Shown: one piece after another, positions 1 through 7,260 of the stretch | How the letters are laid out: each line of letters begins with the position of its first letter | Numbering within the stretch: position 1 is the stretch's first letter | NCBI GenBank assembly: GCA_000771265.1 | Contig: JDUB01000010.1 | Location: forward strand, 1 to 64,000 | Length of the DNA: 64,000 bases | From: Bifidobacterium thermophilum DSM 20210 | GTDB taxonomy: Bacteria > Actinomycetota > Actinomycetes > Actinomycetales > Bifidobacteriaceae | Direction of reading: 5' to 3' | Notes under the pieces: model-generated | The model's input: the letters and a program-made list of their open reading frames with translations, nothing else | The model's database searches: none | What the model was told of the DNA's origin: nothing | Program-made: the position numbers and the translations under genes

Positions 1-22
1 CACGTTTAGTTCCTATAGGCCC

Positions 23-137
23 AAACTGGTTACGTTGGGGGAGTTGTTTGCGTAACCGGTTTGTGCCGTTTCGCAAATTGTCTACGTTGTGAGGCCGGTT
101 CGCATAGACAGTTTGTAGAATGATTGGCCGAAACGGC
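23..137. other. Tandem covarying hairpins (structured non-coding region)
   Basis: Two related hairpins lie in tandem. In the first, AAACTGGTTACG (23-34) pairs with CGTAACCGGTTT (51-62). In the second, AAATTGTCTA (75-84) pairs with TAGACAGTTT (105-114). Each stem has one G-U pair. The two share the skeleton AAAYTG..TACGTTG in the left arm and GTTTGT after the right arm, but stem bases differ on both sides so that pairing is kept. GCCGTTTCG (65-73) and CGAAACGGC (129-137) add an outer 9-bp helix enclosing the second hairpin. No gene is visible between 1 and 512. The region could be the 3' end of an upstream transcript, a terminator cluster or a structured leader. Confidence 0.5.
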
Positions 138-158
138 GGCGCAGGGCAACGTGCTAGG

Positions 159-325
159 GATTGTGTATGTCCGGGTACGCGCAAACGGAGGAAACGCCAC
201 GGAAGACGCTGAGATTCAGTGACATCTGTCAGATTGCGTATGTCCGGGCCTACGGGGTTTGCCGCTTCTTCGCTCGTGAGGACGACATCCGGTGTATCCG
301 ACGGATTTTGCATGTCCGGACATAC
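159..325. repeat. Three short elements spaced 73 and 72 bp
   Basis: The core GATTNNGYATGTCCGGR occurs at 159, 232 and 304, i.e. spaced 73 and 72 bp, with otherwise unrelated sequence between. The third copy carries a perfect palindrome ATGTCCGGACAT (312-323). The first two are half-conserved around GTATGTCCGGG. The array sits upstream of the nhaA start at 513 and could be operator sites or remnants of a tandem duplication. Between 326 and 512 nothing else is recognisable apart from the nhaA ribosome-binding site. Confidence 0.5.
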
Positions 326-512
326 AGTCACGGCCCGCACATCGACATCATCGGCACCACGATTTTTCCTATACGCCGATTCTCCTAATGCGCCCGCGTA
401 TCGGACACGGCATGGCGTGTCAGCTCCGGGCGGAACAGTTCACATACCGTTTTTTACAATGGATGCATATGTGTTCCGCATGCCACAGGCATCATGGTAC
501 GACGGGAGTGAT

Positions 513-1937
513 ATGACACAGCGCAACAGGGCAGTATGGACGACTATCAGGCGCATTGCCGCCTCAGACCGGATATCCGGCTTGATAATGCTCGGATTCG
601 CCCTGCTTGGCTTCCTGTTGGCGAATCTGCCGTGGACGATGCACGGCTTCGAAACGGTGGCCGAATACACCATCGGCATTCCGGGAACTAATCTCATGCT
701 GCCAATCAGCCACTGGGCGCAGGACGGCCTGCTGACCGTCTTCTTCCTCATGGTCGGGCTTGATTTGAAACAGGAGCTGACCACTGGCTCGCTCGCGAAT
801 CCCAAAGCCGCCGCCGTCCCGATGCTGTGCGCGGTGGGAGGCATGCTGGTTCCGCCCATCCTGTTCGCGGCGGTGATTGGCCTGTATTCGCAATTCGCCC
901 CTCCGGCGCCCGGTAGCATGACCATCGCAACCGGCGCAGTTGTACCATTCGGTACCGCCTCCCACGGTTGGGCGGTTCCGACCGCGACCGATATCGCGTT
1001 CTCCCTGACGGTTCTCGCCTTGTTCGCCAAGGCGTTGCCCGGCTCGATCAGGGCATTTCTGATGACACTTGCGACGGTTGACGATCTGCTCGCCATCATT
1101 CTGATCGCCGTGTTCTTCTCCTCGCTCAACGCCTGGTATTGGTTCGTCGGCATCGCCGTGTGCGCCGCCATCTGGTACGTGCTGGTCCGCCGCAAACGTG
1201 TGCCGTGGTTGGCGGTCGGTGCCGTCGGAATCCTCGCATGGGTCATGATGTTCGAAGCTGGCGTTCATCCCACGCTCGCGGGTGTACTGGTCGGCCTGCT
1301 GACCCCGTCGCGCGAGATGTACGGCGAGGCCACGCCGCGCGCCGAACGTTATCATGACAAACTGCAACCGTTCTCCGCATTGCTCGCGTTGCCGGTGTTC
1401 GCTCTGTTCGCCACGGGCGTGCATATCGGTTCGCTGTCGCTGCTGCTGTTTATTTCCCCGATTGTCGTCGGCATCGTGGTCGCCCTCGTGGTCGGCAAAC
1501 CGCTCGGCATCATGCTTACCGCTTGGCTTTCGACGCGATTCGGCGGGCTGAGCATGCCGAAGGAGCTCAAGGTTCGCGACCTGTTCCCGGCGGCCTGCGC
1601 ATGCGGCATCGGCTTCACTGTGTCGTTCCTGATTGCAACGCTCGCATACACCGATGCCGAGCTGTCCGCAGAAGCGCGATTTGGCGTGCTGTTGGCTTCG
1701 CTGCTCGCCGCGGCGGTGTCAGGCGTGCTGCTCAGCCGGCAATCGAAGCGTTACGAGCGTCTTGCGCAATCAAGCGTTGAAACCGTTGGCGTCCATACGC
1801 CGGCAATTGCTGTGGAAGAGCCGGGTTTGCTGCCTGACGGCACGGAGATTGTCAGCAGCAGGGTGTTCCCTGAAGAGCGGATACGCGCGTACCGGCAGAG
1901 CCACCCGCGCGCGCAGGACACTGAGGAGCAGTCATGA
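513..1937 (+). CDS. nhaA: Na+/H+ antiporter NhaA
   Basis: Membrane antiporter that exchanges cytoplasmic Na+ (or Li+) for protons, giving pH and salt homeostasis. The product is 474 aa from ATG 513, which follows a GGGAGTG ribosome-binding site. The frame is open further upstream, but that part is not NhaA-like. There are about a dozen hydrophobic segments. Family ion-site residues are visible: ATDIAFSL near residue 157 (counterpart of E. coli Asp133) and TVDDLLAI near 188 (counterpart of the Asp163/Asp164 pair). The protein is longer than E. coli NhaA (388 aa), mainly because of a hydrophilic C-terminal tail of about 60 residues. Its stop overlaps the next start (ATGA), so the two genes are probably translationally coupled. 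Confidence 0.93.
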   Translation: MTQRNRAVWTTIRRIAASDRISGLIMLGFALLGFLLANLPWTMHGFETVAEYTIGIPGTNLMLPISHWAQDGLLTVFFLMVGLDLKQELTTGSLANPKAAAVPMLCAVGGMLVPPILFAAVIGLYSQFAPPAPGSMTIATGAVVPFGTASHGWAVPTATDIAFSLTVLALFAKALPGSIRAFLMTLATVDDLLAIILIAVFFSSLNAWYWFVGIAVCAAIWYVLVRRKRVPWLAVGAVGILAWVMMFEAGVHPTLAGVLVGLLTPSREMYGEATPRAERYHDKLQPFSALLALPVFALFATGVHIGSLSLLLFISPIVVGIVVALVVGKPLGIMLTAWLSTRFGGLSMPKELKVRDLFPAACACGIGFTVSFLIATLAYTDAELSAEARFGVLLASLLAAAVSGVLLSRQSKRYERLAQSSVETVGVHTPAIAVEEPGLLPDGTEIVSSRVFPEERIRAYRQSHPRAQDTEEQS

Positions 1938-2899
1938 CAGATATGCGGAAGGAACCGTCGCAGGCATCACCATTCCAGCAAATCGGGCATCAGCAAACCG
2001 GACATGAGCCGGATGCCGGGATTGAATCCGGCGCTGAGACTGTACGTGACGAAGGTCACGGGCGCAACACTCAATCCAGCACTGGGCACAAGTCCGCACA
2101 TGAGCTCGTACATGGGCAGCCTGTACACGAGCCAGCCCATGAGGCCGGAGATGAGCAGATGACGTATATGTCTGGCCCTGTCATGCTGCGCGGCCGTATG
2201 ATTCCCGAGGAGAGCGCGACCGCGAATCTGTTGCGCGACAACCAGCCGACCGACTGGCTGCATATGGATCCGTGGCGTGTGTTGCGCATTCAAGCCGAGT
2301 TCGTCGACGGATTCGGAGCGCTCGCTGAACTCGGCCCGGCGATCAGCGTGTTCGGATCCGCCCGTACACCGCAAGACGATCCCGCTTACCAGGCGGCACG
2401 CGCGATGGGCCGAGGCATCGCGAAGGCCGGGTATGCGGTGATTACTGGGGGAGGACCAGGTATCATGGAAGCCGCGAACCGCGGCGCCAGCGAAATGAAC
2501 GGCAAATCGGTGGGGCTCGGCATCGAACTGCCACACGAACAGGGGCTCAACGAATGGGTGAACCTCGGCATGAGCTTCCGCTACTTCTTCGTGCGTAAGA
2601 CCATGTTCATGAAATACTCGTCCGGGGTCATCGTCTGCCCCGGCGGATTCGGCACCTTGGATGAGATGTTCGAACTGCTCACCCTCGTGCAGACCCACAA
2701 GGTCAAATCCATCCCGATTGTCCTATTCGATACGGCGTATTGGCGCGGATTATTCGATTGGGTCACGACCACGGTCGAGGCGCGACGAATGATTTCGCCG
2801 CTCGACCCGCATCTGGTGCGGTTCACCGATGACCCTGACGAGGCCGTGCGAATCGCGCTCGGCGCCGAGCGGGCGGACGACGAGACAGTAAACGAATAA
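1934..2899 (+). CDS. LOG-family (TIGR00730) Rossmann-fold protein
   Basis: Member of the LOG/'lysine decarboxylase-like' family. Characterised members are cytokinin-riboside 5'-monophosphate phosphoribohydrolases, which cleave the N-glycosidic bond of purine nucleotides. Seen: the nucleotide-binding stretch VITGGGPGIMEAANRG and the family motif PGGFGTLDE. Start ATG 1934 has GAGGAG five bases upstream and overlaps the nhaA stop. An in-frame ATG at 2159, with GGAG eight bases upstream, would remove a low-complexity His/Glu-rich N-terminal tail of 75 residues that is not part of the fold. Which start is used cannot be settled by eye. The physiological substrate in bifidobacteria is unknown. Confidence 0.85.
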   Translation: MTDMRKEPSQASPFQQIGHQQTGHEPDAGIESGAETVRDEGHGRNTQSSTGHKSAHELVHGQPVHEPAHEAGDEQMTYMSGPVMLRGRMIPEESATANLLRDNQPTDWLHMDPWRVLRIQAEFVDGFGALAELGPAISVFGSARTPQDDPAYQAARAMGRGIAKAGYAVITGGGPGIMEAANRGASEMNGKSVGLGIELPHEQGLNEWVNLGMSFRYFFVRKTMFMKYSSGVIVCPGGFGTLDEMFELLTLVQTHKVKSIPIVLFDTAYWRGLFDWVTTTVEARRMISPLDPHLVRFTDDPDEAVRIALGAERADDETVNE

Positions 2900-2997
2900 C
2901 GCCAAGGAAGAAACCCATAAGACCTTTCAATAGCGTAATCTGTACTCCTGCGAAAGCCGTAGAAGCACAGAGGCGCGGAGTGTCAAAGCGCGTCGGT

Positions 2998-3048
2998 CTG
3001 GTTGTCTGCTGTCGTTTCCGGAAACTGGCCGCCGACGACAGCAACCAG
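2998..3048. terminator. Hairpin between convergent genes
   Basis: CTGGTT (2998-3003) plus GCTGTCGT (3008-3015) pair with ACGACAGC (3035-3042) plus AACCAG (3043-3048), giving 14 bp with a four-base bulge on the left. It lies between the LOG gene and the convergent methyltransferase gene. There is no T-run, so it is a candidate bidirectional terminator or 3'-end stabiliser. Confidence 0.45.
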
Positions 3049-3144
3049 CAGCAACCAGCCAGCCCGATCAACTCTGCCTGTCAGCGTCCAGCGCGGGTGT
3101 TCAGTCTGAATTACAGATCACGGCAGCTTCCAGGCGGTGCGTCT

Positions 3145-3831
3145 TCAGCGTTTGACGGCAAGCAGCAGGCCTGTGCCGCTGGGGGTGAGCGTGCTGCTGA
3201 ACCGCTCGTCCTCCTCGACATCAGCGAGAAGCTGTCGCATGGCGTCGGCTTTCCTCGTGTCAGGCGCGTCATCCATGCTCGCGCCGTCAGCCGTCCGCCC
3301 GGCGAGCGCGAGGATATCCGTGAACGCGATGATCCCGCCCTTGTTCAACAGACGAGGAGCCTGCTCATAGGTCGCACGGTAGTTGTCCACATCGCCGGCC
3401 ACGACGATGAGATGGTAATCAGCGGCATTCAGCCGCGGCAGGAACACCTTGGCGGGGGCACTGACCGCCCGCAAGGATGCCTGCGTACTGTCAGCCAGTT
3501 CGCGCAGCAGGCTGCGAATCATGGCGATGCCCTGCGCCGACGAGTCAACGGCGGTCAGCTGGCCGTGCCCGTCCAATCCGTCAAGCAGCTGGTAGGTTTC
3601 CACCACCGCGCCGGTGCCGACCACAATCACGGATGTCGCGCCCACCATGTGCTCGAGCGCTCGCAGCAGCTCCGCTTGCGCCGCCGACCCTTGGGGAATG
3701 CCAGCCTCGGTCGCATCGGCCCTGGCCCTCGCGAGACCGGGGGATTGACGCTCAAGAGCGTGGTCTTCAACGTTGGTCCAGATAGCGGTGAGTAGTGACT
3801 GTGGTGTGTGTTCCATGACATTCGTCCCCAT
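3145..3831 (-). CDS. Class I SAM-dependent O-methyltransferase
   Basis: Small O-methyltransferase of the catechol O-methyltransferase-like (family 3) type found in actinobacteria. Seen: a Rossmann-like SAM site with SVIVVGTGAVVETYQLLDGL near residue 90, the acidic strand end LTAVDSS, and a later DYHLIVVAGD segment in the position of the metal/SAM-binding aspartate of this fold. It is 228 aa from ATG 3831. A second in-frame ATG at 3816 has GGGGA eight bases upstream and may be the true start. The substrate cannot be told from sequence. It is a separate unit downstream of the sdhAB pair, divided from it by a strong hairpin. Confidence 0.75.
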   Translation of the reverse strand: MGTNVMEHTPQSLLTAIWTNVEDHALERQSPGLARARADATEAGIPQGSAAQAELLRALEHMVGATSVIVVGTGAVVETYQLLDGLDGHGQLTAVDSSAQGIAMIRSLLRELADSTQASLRAVSAPAKVFLPRLNAADYHLIVVAGDVDNYRATYEQAPRLLNKGGIIAFTDILALAGRTADGASMDDAPDTRKADAMRQLLADVEEDERFSSTLTPSGTGLLLAVKR

Positions 3832-3844
3832 GAGATGGATGGTG

Positions 3845-3875
3845 CCGGTGACGGCATGGGGTGTGCCGTCACCGG
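3845..3875 (-). terminator. Perfect 12-bp hairpin after sdhB
   Basis: CCGGTGACGGCA (3845-3856) and TGCCGTCACCGG (3864-3875) form a perfect 12-bp stem with a 7-base loop, between the end of sdhB and the start of the methyltransferase, both on the minus strand. It lacks a U-tract. Its position suggests it ends the sdhAB transcript. Confidence 0.5.
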
Positions 3876-3918
3876 ATGCGGATTGCGGAATGTGCCGTGT
3901 CCCGGCGTTCCCTGACGC

Positions 3919-4875
3919 TCAGCGTTCCTTGACTTTGGCGATGAGCTGCCAGATTTCCTCGCCGACATCAATACCGCGCGGGCAATGACGTGAGCAGGCG
4001 CGTACCGATTGGCATGCCGCGATGCCATCCGCGGTGTCGATTGCGTCCATACGCGCGTCAGCCGCGGTATCGCGCGAATCATTGATGAACCGTGAAGCCG
4101 TAATCAGGGCGGCTGGTCCGATAAACGCTTCGCCGCCGGCGAACACCGGACAGCTGCCTTCGCATACGCCGCACGCGATACAGTTGCTCAGCGTTTCATA
4201 CGCGGCAAGTTGTTCCGGCCGCTGCAGGTATTCGAACACGTCGATTTTGCCGTCCTTCGTGGTGGCGAGCTTGCCGTCCGCCTGCAGATACGGTTTCAGG
4301 CGCTTGATTTGCTCGAGCATCGGATCGATGTCGGCAATCAAGTCACGCTGCACGGGGAATCCCGGCAGTGCCGACAATTCAATGACAAGAGGGGAGCCGT
4401 CATGGGCGCCTGAGACACCTGAAGTACCTGAGACATCCGCGGCGTTGCCGGCGGGGTCGTCATCCGTTCCCGTCGTCTTGCGGAAACCCTCGGCGTCAGT
4501 GGTATTCCGCGCGGTTTGGGCAACCGCCCAGTCCTTGACTTTCGCCGTGCACAGCAGCGTCGGGGTGCCGTTGATGGCGACGGCGTCCGAACCGCACATG
4601 CCGTGTCCGCAGGAATAGCGGAACGCGAGACTTGGATCCTGCGTGCGTTTGATATCAAGCAGGCAATCCAGGATTGTGGTGTCCGGTAGTACCGAGAGCA
4701 GATAATCCTGGGTCCACTGTTTGCCGCGAGGACGCCTGCGCGCCGTCCCTGAGCCGAAGGGGGAGCCTTGTTTCGCGAACGGGCTGCCGGAGCGAGGGCG
4801 ATCGCGTTCGGGGCGCGGGGTGAACCTATGCACCCGCAGCGTCACCTGGACACGGGTCCCGTCATTGCCATTCAT
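3919..4875 (-). CDS. sdhB: Succinate dehydrogenase/fumarate reductase iron–sulfur subunit
   Basis: Electron-transfer subunit of the succinate:quinone oxidoreductase family. All three cluster motifs are intact: a [2Fe-2S] ferredoxin domain with CGHGMC and a later C (about residues 89-109), a [4Fe-4S] motif CIACGVCEGSCP and the [3Fe-4S]-type motif CQSVRACSRHCP in the C-terminal half. The protein is 318 aa, against about 240 for most SdhB. The excess is an Arg/Pro-rich N-terminal stretch and a hydrophilic insert of about 50 residues after the ferredoxin domain. AGGAGG precedes ATG 4875. It lies 53 bp downstream of the flavoprotein gene. No sdhC/sdhD-like membrane genes adjoin, so the electron partner is unknown. 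Confidence 0.88.
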   Translation of the reverse strand: MNGNDGTRVQVTLRVHRFTPRPERDRPRSGSPFAKQGSPFGSGTARRRPRGKQWTQDYLLSVLPDTTILDCLLDIKRTQDPSLAFRYSCGHGMCGSDAVAINGTPTLLCTAKVKDWAVAQTARNTTDAEGFRKTTGTDDDPAGNAADVSGTSGVSGAHDGSPLVIELSALPGFPVQRDLIADIDPMLEQIKRLKPYLQADGKLATTKDGKIDVFEYLQRPEQLAAYETLSNCIACGVCEGSCPVFAGGEAFIGPAALITASRFINDSRDTAADARMDAIDTADGIAACQSVRACSRHCPRGIDVGEEIWQLIAKVKER

Positions 4876-4928
4876 TGCCAGCCTCCTGTTGTCAAAACCG
4901 AATATAGTGTGCCACGAGCGGTGCCCGA

Positions 4929-6830
4929 TTAGTATTCGCGTGCCTGTGGAGGCATGTCGAGAATGTGCACGGGCTGCCAGGCGACCGTACCTGTGCTGGC
5001 GACCATCGAGTGGGCGAGGTACTGCTTGTCATCGCGGTCCGGGTAGTCGGTGCGTTTGAGTGATCCGCGGGATTCATGCCGCGCGTCCGCGGCACGCAGC
5101 ATCGCCTTGGCGAGTTCCAGCAGATGGCGGACTTCCCAGATGGCGGTGACCTCCTGATTGAACGCCGTTGAGTCGCTGTGCGTATGCAGTGCGCGTGCCC
5201 GCTCGGCGAAATCCTCGTTCACCAGTTGTAAGGCCTCGGCGATGCTGTCATGATTGCAGCGGACTGCAAGTGCGCGTTCCATGGCGGAGCCGAGGTCTGC
5301 CAGTAGCTGGTAGGCGTTGTCGTCTTGCAAGGTTTGCGGCTGCGATGACGCTTCGCTTCCTGTGTTTTCACCGGCTTGTCCGGTCGGTTTGAGCAGGCCG
5401 GCGAGCTCCGTTCGGCGCGTTTGCGCGGTGGTTTCGACGGCGTCTTGGGACGGGTCCTCTGCCGCCACGGCATTATCATCCGGGCTCGCAACGGCGTGAG
5501 AATCGGCGATACGCGCTGCCACGGCGGCACCCGCGCGCTGTCCGAACAGGCAGGCGTCCAGCAGGGAGTTGCCGCCGAGACGGTTCGCGCCGTGGACGCT
5601 CACGCAGGAGCATTCACCTGCGGCATACAGGCCCGTGACCTTATGCCGAGCGCCGTCCGCCCAAGTGTAGACTTCGCCGTCAGTGGTGATGGGGATACCG
5701 CCCATCGTGTAGTGGGCGGTCGGCTTGACCGGCACATAGTCCTTGGTCGGATCGATGCCCGCGTAATCCTCAATGGTTTCCACGACTTGGGGGAGCACGG
5801 CGTGCATATGCTCCGGGTCGATGCCGGTCATATCAAGCCAGACGCAATCGCGCGGGCCCTGCGGGTCCTTCGGATCGGCGACGCCGCGGCCGGCGTCGAT
5901 TTCCGCCATAATGGAGCGACTCACCACGTCACGCGCCGCGAGGTCGGCGTGACCAGGCGCATAGCGCTGCATGAACGCTTCGCCGTCGCTGTTGCGCAGC
6001 ACGCCGCCTTCCGCGCGCGCCGCTTCGGAGATGAGGATGCCGGTATGGGCGAGCCCGGTGGGGTGGAACTGCACGAATTCGCTGTCTTCAAGCTGCAGAC
6101 CAGCTTCAAGGGTGAGCGCCATGCCGTCGCCGGTCAAATCCCACGAGTTCGACGTGGTATGGAACAAGCGCCCGGCGCCGCCTGTGGCGAGCAGCACGTT
6201 GCGTGCATGCAGCGCGTGCACCTTGCCGGTGTGCGTGTCGTAGGCGACGACGCCCTCCACACGCTCGTGGCGCTCGTCGAGTACGAGATCGGTGACATAC
6301 CATTCCTCGGCGAACTCGACACCTTGCGCTATGCACTGCTGCCACAGAGTATGCAGAATCTGATGGCCGATGCGGTCCGCCGCATAGGCTGCGCGCGGCA
6401 CCGGCTGTTGACCGAAGTGTGCGGTATGGCCGCCGAACTTGCGTTGCGCGATATGCCCGTCGGCGGTGCGCGAGAACGCAACCCCCGAACGTTCAAGATT
6501 GATGACGGTGACGGGCGCCTCCTGTGCGAGCAGCTTCGCCGCATCCTGGTCGACCAGCCAATCACCGCCTTTGACTGTGTCGTAATAATGCCAATGCCAA
6601 TCATCCTCGGACACGTTGCCGAGGCTCGCTGCGATGCCGCCTTCCGCGGAACCGGTGTGCGAACGTAAGGGCTGGAGCTTGGAGACCACCAGGATCTTCG
6701 GCGCGCGCCCCTCCTGCGTCATCTGCGCGATGCGTTCCGAACGCAGCAATCCGAGCGCCGCGGACAATCCGGCGGCACCCGCTCCAACAATCAGGGCATC
6801 GTACATCTGTTCCACATGTTTCGGACTCAT
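4929..6830 (-). CDS. sdhA: Succinate dehydrogenase/fumarate reductase flavoprotein subunit
   Basis: Catalytic flavoprotein interconverting succinate and fumarate. Seen: the N-terminal FAD-binding GAGAAGLSAA, the RSHTGSAEGGI block with the histidine that carries covalent FAD in this family, LLATGGAGRLF, FVQFHPTGL, the catalytic-region HYTMGGI and GANRLGGNSLLDA. It is 633 aa, longer than usual because of a low-complexity insert of about 70 residues before the C-terminal helical domain. The covalent-FAD histidine and the adjacent sdhB distinguish it from L-aspartate oxidase. No clear Shine-Dalgarno precedes ATG 6830, but GAGAAT lies seven bases upstream, so it may be leaderless. In an anaerobic fermenter fumarate reduction to succinate is the likelier direction (inference). 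Confidence 0.88.
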   Translation of the reverse strand: MSPKHVEQMYDALIVGAGAAGLSAALGLLRSERIAQMTQEGRAPKILVVSKLQPLRSHTGSAEGGIAASLGNVSEDDWHWHYYDTVKGGDWLVDQDAAKLLAQEAPVTVINLERSGVAFSRTADGHIAQRKFGGHTAHFGQQPVPRAAYAADRIGHQILHTLWQQCIAQGVEFAEEWYVTDLVLDERHERVEGVVAYDTHTGKVHALHARNVLLATGGAGRLFHTTSNSWDLTGDGMALTLEAGLQLEDSEFVQFHPTGLAHTGILISEAARAEGGVLRNSDGEAFMQRYAPGHADLAARDVVSRSIMAEIDAGRGVADPKDPQGPRDCVWLDMTGIDPEHMHAVLPQVVETIEDYAGIDPTKDYVPVKPTAHYTMGGIPITTDGEVYTWADGARHKVTGLYAAGECSCVSVHGANRLGGNSLLDACLFGQRAGAAVAARIADSHAVASPDDNAVAAEDPSQDAVETTAQTRRTELAGLLKPTGQAGENTGSEASSQPQTLQDDNAYQLLADLGSAMERALAVRCNHDSIAEALQLVNEDFAERARALHTHSDSTAFNQEVTAIWEVRHLLELAKAMLRAADARHESRGSLKRTDYPDRDDKQYLAHSMVASTGTVAWQPVHILDMPPQAREY

Positions 6831-6918
6831 ACCTTCGATTCTCGCACAAGGCAGGACGAAGCGCCCAGCTCTCGGCGCAACGGGGCGAGTCGGCGGGTAT
6901 CGGCCGGATAATGGTGGT

Positions 6919-7260
6919 ATGGGCCAATCGTTTAATACTCAGGTGTATGACATCGTCAGACGGATTCCCGCGGGTTGCGTCGCCACATACGGGCAGATCG
7001 CCGCGCTCGCCGGCAGACCACGCAATGCGCGCATGGTCGGCTATGCGTTGCACTGCAATCCCGAACCCGGAGTGATTCCCTGTCATCGGGTCGTGTTCAG
7101 GGATGGCTCGCTCGCTCCCGGATTCGCATTCGGTGGACCAGACCGGCAGCGCGCGCTCCTTGAAAGCGAAGGCGTGGCGTTCACCAAAGCCAGTCAACAA
7201 GGCAATGCCGGCGCGGACGGCCTACGAGTCGATCTCAGTCGCTGCCAGTGGCAAGCCTGA
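6919..7260 (+). CDS. MGMT-family DNA-binding protein (O6-alkylguanine transferase-like)
   Basis: A 113-aa single-domain protein matching the C-terminal DNA-binding/active-site domain of O6-methylguanine-DNA methyltransferase. The helix-turn-helix region begins VRRIPAGCVATYGQIA, and the active-site motif is PCHRVV near residue 58, so the acceptor cysteine is present. The related ATL proteins have tryptophan there. The N-terminal domain of full-length Ogt/Ada is missing. A catalytic repair role is therefore possible but not certain. ATG 6919 has no Shine-Dalgarno, while GATAAT ends six bases upstream, suggesting a leaderless mRNA. The last 26 bp overlap the 3' end of dprA on the other strand. 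Confidence 0.82.
   Translation: MGQSFNTQVYDIVRRIPAGCVATYGQIAALAGRPRNARMVGYALHCNPEPGVIPCHRVVFRDGSLAPGFAFGGPDRQRALLESEGVAFTKASQQGNAGADGLRVDLSRCQWQA

Noticed and set aside
440-1424. Long open frames antisense to nhaA
   Set aside because: They mirror the strong third-position GC bias of nhaA and have no start signals or family features; the same holds for many other antisense frames in the window.
4929-6830. L-aspartate oxidase (NadB) instead of SdhA
   Set aside because: The RSHT covalent-FAD histidine block and the adjacent iron–sulfur subunit fit SdhA/FrdA better.
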